This document shows, piece by piece, positions 1-8,568 of a stretch of DNA of 64,000 nt; within the stretch, counting starts at the first letter, position 1; each line of letters opens with the position of its first letter. Origin of the DNA: Corynebacterium ulcerans (GTDB taxonomy: Bacteria; Actinomycetota; Actinomycetes; Mycobacteriales; Mycobacteriaceae). The position numbers were made by a program, and so were the translations under genes. The stretch spans positions 1,178,001 to 1,242,000 of the forward strand of contig NZ_LT906443.1 in assembly GCF_900187135.1 (NCBI RefSeq), given 5' to 3'. The notes beneath the pieces were generated by a model. The model saw only the letters and a program-made list of their open reading frames with translations. It was not told where the DNA came from and did no database searches.

Positions 1-1028
1 GGCTCGCCGACAAAGACCTGCTGGAAACGGCGCTCCAAAGCAGCATCCTTCTCGATGTACTTGCGATACTCATCCAGGGTGGTGGCACCCACCAAGCGCA
101 GCTCGCCACGAGCCAGCAGCGGCTTAATCATGTTGCCGGCATCCATAGCGGAATCCCCGGTAGCGCCCGCACCAACGATGGTGTGCAGCTCATCAATAAA
201 GGTAATGACCTCACCTTCTGCTGCCTTGATCTCATCAAGCACAGCCTTGAGGCGCTCCTCAAACTCGCCACGGTACTTAGCACCAGCGACCATCGAGCCA
301 AGGTCAAGGCTAATCAGGGTCTTCCCCTTCAGAGATTCCGGCACGTCGCCGGCGACGATCCGGCGAGCCAAACCTTCTACAATCGCGGTCTTACCCACAC
401 CCGGCTCACCAATAAGAACCGGATTATTCTTGGTGCGGCGACTCAACACCTGAACCACACGGCGGATCTCCGAGTCACGCCCAATAACAGGGTCGATCTT
501 CCCCTCGCGTGCACGAGCCGTAAGGTCAGTGGAGTATTTCTCCAAAGCCTGGAACTGCCCCTCGGGGTCTTGGCTAGTCACCTTCTTGCTTCCTCTCACA
601 GAGGGGAACACACCTTTAATAACGTCATAGGTAGCGCCTCGCTTAGTCAGTAATTCCGCAGCATCGGACTTTCCCCGAGCAATCGCAGCGAGCAGCACCT
701 CGGTGGACACATACTCATCGCCTAATTCGCCAGCCAGCTCCTGCGCAGCGGTCAGCGCGTTCAAAGCCTCGCGGTTAAAGTTGGGATTTGCCATCCCAGA
801 ACCCTCAGCCTTGGGATACCCTGCCACAAGCGCGTTGGCCTCCTGCGCCACCACCTGCGGGTCCACGCCCGTAGCACGCAAGACCGGCACCGCAATGCCA
901 TCTTCCTGACCTAAGATCGCTGCAAGTAAATGAGCTGGGCGAATATCCGGATTGCCCAGCGACGAGGCCTGCTGCAGCGCAACCTGCAAAGCCTCTTGCG
1001 TTTTAGTTGTTGGATTGAATGAATTCAT
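1..1028 (-). CDS. clpB: ATP-dependent disaggregase ClpB (N-terminal part; gene runs off the window)
   Basis: ClpB is a cytoplasmic hexameric AAA+ chaperone that extracts proteins from aggregates together with DnaK-DnaJ-GrpE. The visible part is about 342 residues, read leftward from an ATG at 1028. It holds the N-terminal Clp repeat domain (roughly residues 1-145) and the start of the first AAA+ module with Walker [10 protein letters not shown] and Walker B-type [10 protein letters not shown]. The middle coiled coil and second AAA+ module lie beyond base 1. It is preceded by two HAIR operators and a SigH-like promoter, as expected for the HspR regulon. The start is supported by the [14 protein letters not shown] beginning typical of actinobacterial ClpB. 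Identity is secure; only the truncation at the window edge limits it. Confidence 0.97.
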   Translation of the reverse strand, partial: MNSFNPTTKTQEALQVALQQASSLGNPDIRPAHLLAAILGQEDGIAVPVLRATGVDPQVVAQEANALVAGYPKAEGSGMANPNFNREALNALTAAQELAGELGDEYVSTEVLLAAIARGKSDAAELLTKRGATYDVIKGVFPSVRGSKKVTSQDPEGQFQALEKYSTDLTARAREGKIDPVIGRDSEIRRVVQVLSRRTKNNPVLIGEPGVGKTAIVEGLARRIVAGDVPESLKGKTLISLDLGSMVAGAKYRGEFEERLKAVLDEIKAAEGEVITFIDELHTIVGAGATGDSAMDAGNMIKPLLARGELRLVGATTLDEYRKYIEKDAALERRFQQVFVGE

Positions 1029-1123
1029 ATTTTTCCTTTCATGGACCTTCTGTTCTGTAACCACCGCCTCTTGCCTGTATCAGAGCTCTGTCGGTGGGTT
1101 GTGAATCTCTAGTCATTTACTCC

Positions 1124-1149
1124 AACGCACACAAAGTTGAGTTTGTTCC
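1124..1149 (-). promoter_or_regulatory. Candidate SigH-type promoter of clpB
   Basis: On the minus strand GGAAC (1149-1145) is followed after 18 bases by GTT (1126-1124). This fits the GGAA(C/T)-N16-20-GTT pattern described for corynebacterial and mycobacterial SigH promoters. The -35 element lies inside the first HAIR repeat, so HspR binding should block it. The dnaK upstream region has the same 18-base spacing. Confidence 0.6.
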
Positions 1150-1185
1150 ACTCAAGTCAAAATTTTTTGAGTCGAGGCGACTCAA
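1137..1185. promoter_or_regulatory. Two HAIR operators (HspR-binding inverted repeats) upstream of clpB
   Basis: Two perfect copies of TTGAGT-N7-ACTCAA are present, at 1137-1155 and 1167-1185, starting 30 bases apart (about three helical turns). This is the HAIR consensus bound by HspR, whose gene lies at 26.2 kb in this window. The first copy overlaps the -35 of the SigH-like promoter. The remainder of the 1029-1374 gap holds no gene that I can support. Confidence 0.88.
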
Positions 1186-1374
1186 CTTTCTACGAATGAA
1201 GGAAAGCGCATCTTCGAGCCGTGTTGATCCTGACTTTTCGCTGGTCACCCCACTACCCCATTGACGTTGTTGTTGGAAAAGCGGGATTGAGCCGAATTAT
1301 CGCGTTTACACACGGGGAGAAGCATCCCCCCACCCCCACTCCTTCCCCACAAAACCTCAACTATCTTTGTCTTC

Positions 1375-2181
1375 ATGACCTCTCACACGCCTCATCTCCC
1401 TCCACTCAACGACAACCCCACGAGCCAAGCCTTTGCCGTGCGCGGAATGTTTAAGCAATTCGGCCCCAAAGTCGCAGTCGATAACCTCAGCCTGGACGTT
1501 CCCTACGGCAGCATCTTTGGCCTGGTCGGCCCCAACGGCGCCGGCAAAACAACACTAATCTCCCTCGCTACAGGTCTCCTGCGCCCCGACGCCGGCCAAG
1601 CGTGGATAGCCGGTAGCGATATGTGGACCGATGACGTCGCAGCTAAGCAAAAGATGGGATTGCTTGCCGACGGCATCCCCGTCTTCGATCGACTCAGTGG
1701 CCCGGAGTACCTCGAGTTCCTTGGCGGCCTGCGCAACATGGCCCCTGACGTCATCAAAACTCGATCCACGGAATTGCTCCACACCCTAGGCCTGAAAGAC
1801 GCCGGAAATACCCCCATCATGGATTATTCCGCCGGCATGACCAAGAAAATCCTGCTGGCAGGTGCACTACTCCACGCGCCAAAATTACTTATTTTGGACG
1901 AGCCGTTAGAAGCTGTAGACCCTGCTTCTGGACGCACAATCCAGCGAATCCTACGAAACTTTGCCGCCAACGGCGGAACCGTCATCTTGTCCTCACACGT
2001 GATGGAGCTTGTAGAAGGCCTCTGCGACCACCTAGCAATCATCGACCACGGCCGCGTCCTCACCATGGGCAGCGTCGACGAGGTGCGCCAAGGCACCAGC
2101 CTAGTGGATGCGTTCATCGATTTTGTGGGCGGGGATGCCGTATCGTCCGACTCACTCGACTGGCTCAAGGGCGAGGAGTAA
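1375..2181 (+). CDS. ABC transporter ATP-binding protein (ABC-2 type exporter)
   Basis: A cytoplasmic ATPase subunit of 268 residues. Walker A GPNGAGKTT is near residues 52-60, the signature is a variant, YSAGMTKK instead of LSGGQ, and Walker B LLILDEPLEAVDP follows. The D-loop and switch histidine (ILSSHVMEL) are intact, so it should hydrolyse ATP. A 25-residue extension precedes the ABC fold. It is followed five bases later by a polytopic membrane protein, and the two form a two-gene operon. The fold resembles DrrA/CcmA-type exporters, but nothing here identifies the substrate. An upstream reading frame starting at 1221 overlaps the start and is not supported. Confidence 0.9.
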   Translation: MTSHTPHLPPLNDNPTSQAFAVRGMFKQFGPKVAVDNLSLDVPYGSIFGLVGPNGAGKTTLISLATGLLRPDAGQAWIAGSDMWTDDVAAKQKMGLLADGIPVFDRLSGPEYLEFLGGLRNMAPDVIKTRSTELLHTLGLKDAGNTPIMDYSAGMTKKILLAGALLHAPKLLILDEPLEAVDPASGRTIQRILRNFAANGGTVILSSHVMELVEGLCDHLAIIDHGRVLTMGSVDEVRQGTSLVDAFIDFVGGDAVSSDSLDWLKGEE

Positions 2182-2186
2182 CCCCC

Positions 2187-3773
2187 ATGACATCAACATT
2201 AGTGCGACTACACCGCACACTACGCTCACGCCTTTTTAAGAAAAACCCCACGGCCGTCATGATGCTCATCCTGGTCGGCTTCTACGCCCTCGGCGGATTG
2301 GCAGGCACGTCCCTCCTCCTGGCCGCCGCAGCCGAGACCCAAAGCTGGAGCGTTCTACCGCTCATCCTCGGAGTAGGGTGCCTCGGCTATCTCGTGGTCG
2401 AATCGGTCATCCCGAGCGGTGAAAACCAGATCGATGTGCGCACGCTAGCACCTCTCCCCATCGAGGCAAAGCAGATCCTGCCAGCGCTCGCCATCATCCC
2501 CCTGCTCACCTCCCGAGGTGTCCTCGCACTAATCTGTGCCGTGGTGACGGCGGTCGTCGGCACGCTTATGCTTCCGGGAGCGTGGGGCCTGCTATGGAGC
2601 GTCGCGACGCTCATCAATACCGCCACAGCCATCCTCCTAGCGGAACTGCTCAAGGCAGCAATTAGCGGATCCAGTCGCGCCAATAACGACAAGAAAAACA
2701 TAATAGGCGTGGTTTTGGTATTCCTCATTATCCTGGGGTTCAACCAAATACGCTGGGACAATGTCTCGCCTGAAGCGCTAGCCCCTGCCGGAGAAGTACT
2801 TGGCTGGCTTCCCATCGCATCTGCCGGAGGCGTTGTTGCCTCACTCATTGCAGGAGCCGCATGGTGGGTCATCGCAGCAAAAATCCTGATCACTGTGGCA
2901 ACGTTTGCGGTAGGAATACTGAGTTGGAAGGCACTGGTCTCCGGACATCTCAAGAACCCCAATGGCACCTCACAGGCGTCGGCACAACCCGCCAAGACCA
3001 AAAAAGATAAGGGGCGGCAGACTCTCCTCGTACCCGGCGCGCCCCACACCGCCGGAGGATATATCTATTCCCGAGCGATCCAGTACTACCGACGCGACAG
3101 CCGACTCTTAGGCTCGCTCATCATGCTTCCAGTCATGATCGCTTTCTTTATCTTCAAAGCCCTGACCGGACAGCCGGAAATGCTGTATATATCTATATTT
3201 ATCCTCGCTTGGCTGTGCGGCATCTCCGCAGCCAATGATTTCGGTTACGACGGTCCCGGTATTTGGTCGATCATCGTTTCCGGGACTCCTGTCAAAACAT
3301 GGCTACGCGCGCGTCACCTCGCGGCCATTACCCCACCAATAGTTTTCTATGTCTTCACTGCGGTTTTGACTTTTATTCTCTCCCCGAATACAACACTCGC
3401 ACTATTTATTTTCATCGCCAGCCTGGGCGCATTCCTGAGCTCCGCAGCAATCGGACTGCTTTTCACCTCTTTCAACGCATTCCCCACAGCCCCTCCTGGC
3501 ACCAACCCATGGACCGACAAATCCGGTTATTCCGGTGCCGCCATGCTTAGTAGCTTCGGCTCCCTAATAGGAGTGTGGTTCCCCCTAGCACCTGGCGCGA
3601 TCCTGCTAGCTATCGGATACTTCAATTCCTCCCAGATGTTCTTAATTATCGGAGCAATTCTTGTCATTGCCGTCCCTGCAGCCGCCTACTATGCGGTTCA
3701 GGTGATGTGTATTAGGCGCATAGAGAAAAGCGTTCCAGAGCTGTTTAACAAAGTCGGACACTGGGTGAGCTAG
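2187..3773 (+). CDS. Membrane subunit of ABC exporter, 528 residues
   Basis: A polytopic integral membrane protein with about twelve hydrophobic segments and a hydrophilic central loop (around residues 250-295, rich in Lys, Gln and Ala). It starts five bases after the ATPase gene, so it is almost certainly the permease of that transporter. Its length and layout match large ABC-2-type actinobacterial permeases that carry two six-helix halves in one chain. No substrate-specific motif is visible. A terminator hairpin lies immediately downstream. Confidence 0.82.
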   Translation: MTSTLVRLHRTLRSRLFKKNPTAVMMLILVGFYALGGLAGTSLLLAAAAETQSWSVLPLILGVGCLGYLVVESVIPSGENQIDVRTLAPLPIEAKQILPALAIIPLLTSRGVLALICAVVTAVVGTLMLPGAWGLLWSVATLINTATAILLAELLKAAISGSSRANNDKKNIIGVVLVFLIILGFNQIRWDNVSPEALAPAGEVLGWLPIASAGGVVASLIAGAAWWVIAAKILITVATFAVGILSWKALVSGHLKNPNGTSQASAQPAKTKKDKGRQTLLVPGAPHTAGGYIYSRAIQYYRRDSRLLGSLIMLPVMIAFFIFKALTGQPEMLYISIFILAWLCGISAANDFGYDGPGIWSIIVSGTPVKTWLRARHLAAITPPIVFYVFTAVLTFILSPNTTLALFIFIASLGAFLSSAAIGLLFTSFNAFPTAPPGTNPWTDKSGYSGAAMLSSFGSLIGVWFPLAPGAILLAIGYFNSSQMFLIIGAILVIAVPAAAYYAVQVMCIRRIEKSVPELFNKVGHWVS

Positions 3774-3788
3774 ACACCCCAACATCCC

Positions 3789-3820
3789 AAGGCTGTTACT
3801 CATTGCGAGTAGCAGCCTTT
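3789..3820 (+). terminator. Intrinsic terminator after the ABC exporter operon
   Basis: A 12-bp stem (AGGCTGTTACTC paired with GAGTAGCAGCCT, one G-T pair) with a five-base loop is followed by a short T run. It lies 15 bases after the permease stop codon. Confidence 0.75.
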
Positions 3821-3975
3821 CTTCATGCTCGCACAAACATGAAATTGTCCTTTGTTCCACAAAGCTATATATTTACTCCGTTCACAGCGAACGCTAAGTT
3901 AACTATTCCCTATGAATACTCCATAGCGCTCGCATGATTTTTATTCACATCCCAAGATTTCCCGAAAGGTCCCTC

Positions 3976-4803
3976 GTGAAAAAACTCATCGCACCCATGC
4001 TGACCTGTGCAATCATCAGCTCCGTCTTTGTCACCCCCGTCGCGCAAGCACAGGAGGAAAGTCTGGATGAGATACTCATCTCCGGAGAAGATCTCAAGGA
4101 CGAGAAAGAAGCCCTCCAGAAGGAAATTACCGACCTTCCTGAGGACGGCAACGCTTCCAAGGAGCTCCTCACTAAGCTTTCCGCACTTCTTGATAAGTAC
4201 AAAAAATTCGGCGACGCTTATGAGACATATTCCGAGGGGCTAACAAAAGAAATTGATGAATTCCGCACCGAGGTAGAGGCAAAAGACAGCCAGCTCAGCG
4301 AATACCACCGGGTCATCCCCAGCTACGAAGCTGACTATAAAGAGCTTTCCGACGAGCGCGACCTAGCCCAGAAATCCGCCGACGAGCTCGCGACCGGCCT
4401 ACTAGAGGCAGAAGAAAAACTCGAGGAAGCACAGGTTAAAAACCAAGCTCTACAGACTCAGCGTCAAGAAATTGCCGACCTCATCGACAAAGCCCAGAAC
4501 CTAGGCACCCTACCCCAGGACGTCCTAGCTGAGATCAAAGCCAAGTTCCAAGAGACTAACCACCTCCAGGAAGGCTTTGCCAACAAACTAGAGAAACTCA
4601 CAGAGGAAAAAGAACGTCTAGCCAAAGATGTCAAGCGACTCCAAGAGCGCACCAGCACCCTCACTTCCGAGAACGCTTCCCTCCGTGACAACTTGGGAAT
4701 CTTCAAAGCACTCACAGGACTTTTCGGCGCACTTTCCGCCATCGCAGCAGTTATCGGCCTAGGAGCATTCCTTAAGCCATTCATCGAGCGTTTTATTCGA
4801 TAA
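3976..4803 (+). CDS. Secreted coiled-coil protein with C-terminal membrane anchor (paralogue 1)
   Basis: About 275 residues, with a Sec signal peptide (KKLIAPMLTCAIISS, cleavage probable after AQA), a long Glu/Lys/Leu-rich coiled coil covering about 200 residues, and one hydrophobic C-terminal helix ending LKPFIERFIR. I chose the GTG at 3976 because GAAAGG lies just upstream and the peptide then begins like the paralogue at 5115; an ATG at 3934 would add 14 unlikely residues. The layout suggests a rod projecting from the membrane on the outer face. I do not recognise a named family, and any adhesin or envelope-organising role is inference. It has its own terminator, so it is monocistronic. 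Confidence 0.85.
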   Translation: MKKLIAPMLTCAIISSVFVTPVAQAQEESLDEILISGEDLKDEKEALQKEITDLPEDGNASKELLTKLSALLDKYKKFGDAYETYSEGLTKEIDEFRTEVEAKDSQLSEYHRVIPSYEADYKELSDERDLAQKSADELATGLLEAEEKLEEAQVKNQALQTQRQEIADLIDKAQNLGTLPQDVLAEIKAKFQETNHLQEGFANKLEKLTEEKERLAKDVKRLQERTSTLTSENASLRDNLGIFKALTGLFGALSAIAAVIGLGAFLKPFIERFIR

Positions 4804-4814
4804 AAGATTTCGTT

Positions 4815-4855
4815 GAAGCCCGCTAGCCAAGAGCTAGCGGGCTTCGGTTGTTTTT
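4815..4855 (+). terminator. Intrinsic terminator after first coiled-coil gene
   Basis: A perfect 13-bp GC-rich stem (GAAGCCCGCTAGC and complement) with a CAAGA loop is followed by GGTTGTTTTT, starting 12 bases after the stop codon. The remaining gap to 5114 holds the promoter of the paralogue, including a 7-bp inverted repeat (CGCCAGG at 5039-5045, CCTGGCG at 5075-5081) of unknown role. Confidence 0.9.
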
Positions 4856-5114
4856 ATAAGGAAAATTTTTAAAGGATACGTATCAAAGAAATACTTAATT
4901 CCTATCTACCTTATCTAAGGTGCTAGCCCTCGCTTATCACAGGTAAAACTTAACAAAGTCCTCAAACTTTTGAATATAAGCGCACCACACAGCACTTTTG
5001 ACACTTTAGAAACGTTAATTTAATGTTTACCAAGTATCCGCCAGGCACAGCATTTTCACATGCGCCCGTAAGGTCCTGGCGAAAAAATCCCCACTGAAAG
5101 GCTATGCCCTCATT

Positions 5115-6059
5115 ATGAAGAAGCTGCTGTCTTCTGCCCTCACCTGCGCTATTGCAGGCTCCCTGCTCGTCGCTCCTGCCGCACATGCGGAGGACCAGAC
5201 TGACGATTCCGAAGTACTCCTTCGAATTTCCGAGTCCACCAAAGGCAATTTCGATCCCAAAACAAACAAGTGGTCCTGCATAACTACAGGAGACTACGTC
5301 CCGCTCACCGGAACCGGTTCTCGAGTTACGCTTACCGCATCCGGCCCATGCACCCGCTCTGAATACGAGACACTCCTTGAAACCGTCCTCGATCATCTGA
5401 ATGAAACAATAGATCAGGTCGGCGATCTTACGGACGAAGTCAATACTCTCGAAGGAAAGCTTCAAGCCAGCGAATACGAGGTCGGCCACCTCCACAAGAA
5501 CCTAACAAACTCCCGCAACGAGCTTGACGCCACAAAGCGAGAAAACCGCAAGCTATCAAACGCGCTTGAGGCCAGCGAGCAGGAGGTCGACCATCTCCAC
5601 AAGAACCTGAAGAACTCCCGAGATGAGTTGGATGCGACCAAGCAGAAAAACCGCGAGCTCAACGCAGAAATCGAAAAAGCCCAAAAAGAAATCGACGAGC
5701 TCGAAGCAAAGAACGCGCTCACCGAAGCCGATCTCAATAAGCTCAAAGCTGAGCTCGAGAAAACAAAAGCAAAGCTAGCCGAGGCAGAAGCTAAGGTAAA
5801 GGCCCTGTCTACTAGGGTCACCGAGCTTGAGGCAGAGGTAAAGGACCTCAAAGCCCGCAATGCCGAGCTTCAGAAGAAGAACGATGACCTTACCGCTGAG
5901 ATCGATTCTCTCAACGACGAGAACGATTCCCTAAACAACGGTCTCAACACTTCCCTCGGATTGAACATCTTCTTCGGCGTTATTTCCGCCATCGCTGCAA
6001 TCATCGGCATTGGCCACTTCCTCAAGCCAGTTTTTGAGAAGTTCTTCCACCGCCGCTAG
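5115..6059 (+). CDS. Secreted coiled-coil protein with C-terminal membrane anchor (paralogue 2)
   Basis: 314 residues in the same order as its neighbour: signal peptide (MKKLLSSALTCAI, cleavage probable after AHA), a head of about 80 residues with two Cys (SCITTG, PCTRSE), a coiled coil of about 160 residues, and a C-terminal hydrophobic helix ending LKPVFEKFFHRR. The head is absent from paralogue 1, and its two cysteines could form a disulfide. The rod contains a tandem 35-residue duplication, listed separately. Matching signal peptides and C-termini indicate gene duplication followed by divergence of the middle. No family name is recognised. A surface-exposed spacer or adhesin is a reasonable but untested guess. 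Confidence 0.86.
   Translation: MKKLLSSALTCAIAGSLLVAPAAHAEDQTDDSEVLLRISESTKGNFDPKTNKWSCITTGDYVPLTGTGSRVTLTASGPCTRSEYETLLETVLDHLNETIDQVGDLTDEVNTLEGKLQASEYEVGHLHKNLTNSRNELDATKRENRKLSNALEASEQEVDHLHKNLKNSRDELDATKQKNRELNAEIEKAQKEIDELEAKNALTEADLNKLKAELEKTKAKLAEAEAKVKALSTRVTELEAEVKDLKARNAELQKKNDDLTAEIDSLNDENDSLNNGLNTSLGLNIFFGVISAIAAIIGIGHFLKPVFEKFFHRR
5460..5669 (+). repeat. Tandem 105-bp coding repeat inside the coiled-coil gene
   Basis: Codons 116-150 and 151-185 encode two copies of a 35-residue unit sharing HLHKNL, NSR, ELDATK and NR at the same positions. Thirty-five residues equal exactly five heptads, so the duplication keeps the coiled-coil register. Synonymous differences between copies (for example GACGCC versus GATGCG for Asp-Ala) suggest it is not recent. 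Confidence 0.85.
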
Positions 6060-6081
6060 ATTCTCCACGATTCGCACATTT

Positions 6082-6122
6082 AAAGGGTGGTCCTCACGTG
6101 ATTAACGTGAGGACCACCCTTT
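6082..6122. terminator. Long perfect hairpin after second coiled-coil gene
   Basis: A perfect 18-bp stem (arms 6082-6099 and 6105-6122, beginning AAAGGGTGG) with a GATTA loop lies 23 bases after the stop codon. The flanking T/A runs on both strands are short, so it may act in both directions. Confidence 0.75.
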
Positions 6123-6152
6123 AGCTTTCTCCGCATAAAAGAAAAAAGAGGG

Positions 6153-6257
6153 TTAAGCAGCAAAAAGTGTGTCTCTCGGCGTGTCGTAGAGGACTGGACG
6201 CCCGGTTTCGTCATACGGCCCTGCACAACCAGGGCATCGTGGTCTGTTTGTTGTCAT
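6153..6257 (-). CDS. Possible 34-residue protein with one CPGC motif (or gene remnant)
   Basis: A short frame begins MTTNRPRCPGCAG and ends TPRDTLFAA. It contains a single CxxC knuckle like half of a zinc ribbon. The start of some corynebacterial transposases looks similar (NRPRCP.C.), so this may be a leftover of a larger gene; no inverted repeats or transposase core are visible. No convincing ribosome-binding site precedes the ATG. Treat as tentative. The rest of 6060-6387 holds only the two hairpins listed. Confidence 0.3.
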   Translation of the reverse strand: MTTNRPRCPGCAGPYDETGRPVLYDTPRDTLFAA

Positions 6258-6320
6258 TGACTAAGCAAACAGCAGCCCCTACATCGCCTTGACGCGCAGT
6301 TCATTCCAAGGCATAGAGAA

Positions 6321-6347
6321 ACCCCGGTCAGAGCCACTGAACGGGGT
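6321..6347 (-). terminator. Probable terminator of gltS
   Basis: ACCCCG...CGGGGT with an inner TCAG/CTGA pairing forms a hairpin. On the minus strand it is followed by TTTCTCT, and it lies 40 bases beyond the gltS stop codon. Confidence 0.55.
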
Positions 6348-6387
6348 GATACTACGGTGAAGGGTGGCGTCGAAAAGCTAAGAACAC

Positions 6388-7737
6388 CTAGTTCGCAGGC
6401 GCGGGGCTAGATTCCTTTGTGCGCTTAGGCAACCAGCCGGAAAATATCGGAATAGCAAGGATCGCTACGGCAAGCACCAAGGCGAATCCGCCCAAGCCAA
6501 ACGCAAATCCCGAGAGGATCGCAATCGGCGCAAGGATGGTCATTCCGATCTCAAATGGGGCAAATCCTACATAAGCCACGCCGTATTCATTAAGCGTTCC
6601 CGACTTCAGGTCGGGGTCCACGATCTTGAGCAGCGCAATGCCGGTAGCCACAGCCGCCGTCGCCCAACCCCAGCTGAAAATACCGCGTTCAAGCCAGGAA
6701 TCTCCGAAGAAGACCGGAGACATGACAAAGAAGAAGAAAACGCAGTAAATAATGCCAGCAATAAAGAGGATAATCAGCGGAACGATATAGCTTGCCACAG
6801 CTGATGGCACGATGGACGCAATACCGAAAGCGATCAGGAAGTCAGTTGCGCCACCGGAGACCGTCTTGACCGTCTGCTGATCCAGGTATCGCGGACGACG
6901 AATGACCTTAAGGAAGATCACGCCACAGATACCGGCAACAAAAGATAGGGCAAACAGCGGGATAGAAATGTTGGGGAAGAAGCTCTTAACACCCTGCTGA
7001 GCAAGGTAAGCAAAGAGCACCGTCACCGAGATAAAACCGATGTGCAGGGTAAGCGGCTCAATAGAGGAAGGGTTGGTTGTTGCACGTCCGATGGAGGGCT
7101 GCTTTTCCACATCCTCAATGTGCCCGCTGCGCAACTCCCACGGCAGCTCTTTAGGCAGCGTGTTGGTACGGCCAGTACGAATGCCCCAGTTTGCAAAGAT
7201 AATTCCGCCGATAATCGCGGCAAGAGTACCCACCGTTGCAGAGGTGAAGCCTAACGACGCCGCAGCCTCCGCCCCGATGCTATCCAGAGAGCCACCCACG
7301 GCAGCAGCGGTACCAAAGCCACCGACGAAGCCGACCGGAAGCATCATGCCAAACCAGTCCTCAGTGCCAAAGAATGGTTTGAATACGAATAGACCAAGAA
7401 GAATGAACAGACCCCACTGCCCCAAGAACATACCGGTGGAATACGACCACATGTTGCGAGCTTTGGAAGCGTCGCGGGCATGGAAAGTCATCGAATATGG
7501 CATTGCCGCAAAAACGATGGCGATCAGCAAGGTGGAGTAATCGCCCAAGCGATCCGAAAACTTAAGTATGCCCAGAACCTCTGGGCCAAGGAGCAAACCA
7601 AGCAGACCAGCGGTGATGGGAGCCGGAATAAGAAGGTGACGGAACCACGCAAAGTGCCTTCGCATAAACGTGCCAACGATCATCAAGATCGAGATAAACC
7701 CGACGTCTATAAGCAAACTATATGGCGTGTAATCCAT
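6388..7737 (-). CDS. gltS: Sodium/glutamate symporter GltS
   Basis: A 449-residue inner-membrane secondary transporter that imports glutamate with sodium. It has about ten to twelve hydrophobic helices and the two-fold repeat layout of the ESS family, with Gly-rich re-entrant stretches (GFVGGFGTAAAVGGS around residue 135 and a second Gly/Ala-rich segment near residue 360). Length agrees with the corynebacterial GltS of about 446 residues. AAAGGAC precedes the ATG at 7737. It is monocistronic, with a hairpin downstream and a long leader region upstream. Substrate assignment rests on family resemblance. Confidence 0.9.
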   Translation of the reverse strand: MDYTPYSLLIDVGFISILMIVGTFMRRHFAWFRHLLIPAPITAGLLGLLLGPEVLGILKFSDRLGDYSTLLIAIVFAAMPYSMTFHARDASKARNMWSYSTGMFLGQWGLFILLGLFVFKPFFGTEDWFGMMLPVGFVGGFGTAAAVGGSLDSIGAEAAASLGFTSATVGTLAAIIGGIIFANWGIRTGRTNTLPKELPWELRSGHIEDVEKQPSIGRATTNPSSIEPLTLHIGFISVTVLFAYLAQQGVKSFFPNISIPLFALSFVAGICGVIFLKVIRRPRYLDQQTVKTVSGGATDFLIAFGIASIVPSAVASYIVPLIILFIAGIIYCVFFFFVMSPVFFGDSWLERGIFSWGWATAAVATGIALLKIVDPDLKSGTLNEYGVAYVGFAPFEIGMTILAPIAILSGFAFGLGGFALVLAVAILAIPIFSGWLPKRTKESSPAPAN

Positions 7738-8568
7738 TGTTGTCCTTTTCTGTTTTTCCGCTTGTGATGCAGGCTTTTAGAGGGAGCCTCTCTTCGGCGC
7801 AGGTCATATACGTATTGAGTTCTCCAGTCCTTTGGCACGAAGCCCCACAAGAGGGCACACAGAACCTGCAAACTTGGCAGGCTTAACCATGGGGCCGCTA
7901 CTCGACCATGCTCCATGCAAAGGGTGTGGCGATAATTTTACTTTCCACACTCTAGTAAGAAGGGTCACAAGAAGAAAAACGTGGACTTGAACACTATGTT
8001 TTCTTTCACACCAGGGAAGCCAGATATCGCACTAAGCCTCCTTCACTCCTTCTCCGGCCGACACTAAAAGCATGTACACAAGGCATATTTCCCCATATCT
8101 CTTACCGTGAAAACTCTAAGAAATATCTAGAGCCCTACCAATAGCAGGGGCACCCCCTCCCCTCGCTCACACGCCGCGAATCCCACATAAAACAAAATGT
8201 CACGCCGATTCCCTTTGATTGCAAAGATGCTCAAAACAAGCCATCACCACTGCCATAAAAGGCACCTAACATGACAGACTTCCGGCACAGTCTTGGCACG
8301 CTTTTGGCCAGATCACACGACTTTCATTGTTAAAAAACAACGCATACAGGAAAATTGCAGGGGTTAAAAACACCTCAGGAACTGCAATTTCTCTAAATGC
8401 AGCAAATTTTCAATATTTTGACAGGTAAAAAATCTCAAAAAGTTCTTGACCTGGGGAACTCTTATGTATATTTTTCTTTGATGTTATTTAGTCAACATTA
8501 GTAAGCGACTCAGCTTTTATATTTTCGACTGCACTCAATAGAGCGCAGTGCTAAGGAGAATCTCTAAG
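7738..8568. other. Long intergenic region between gltS and an orphan secreted gene
   Basis: About 830 bases without a supportable gene. The part near gltS (7770-7930) is less AT-rich and could form short stems on the minus strand (for example CCTGC/GCAGG near 7868-7884), which would suit a structured gltS leader; I recognise no riboswitch class. From 7930 to 8568 the DNA is AT-rich. It contains a 9-bp inverted repeat, AAATTGCAG at 8352-8360 and CTGCAATTT at 8382-8390, about 180 bases before the next gene. Confidence 0.5.

Noticed and set aside
1221..1454. A 77-codon frame before the ABC ATPase
   Set aside because: It overlaps the ATPase start in another frame, has low coding character and crosses promoter DNA.
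2387..3049. A 220-codon minus-strand frame
   Set aside because: It lies wholly inside the ABC permease gene, with no coding character or start signals.
7707..7916. A 69-codon frame overlapping the gltS start
   Set aside because: It runs across the gltS start region in another frame and no start signal was found.
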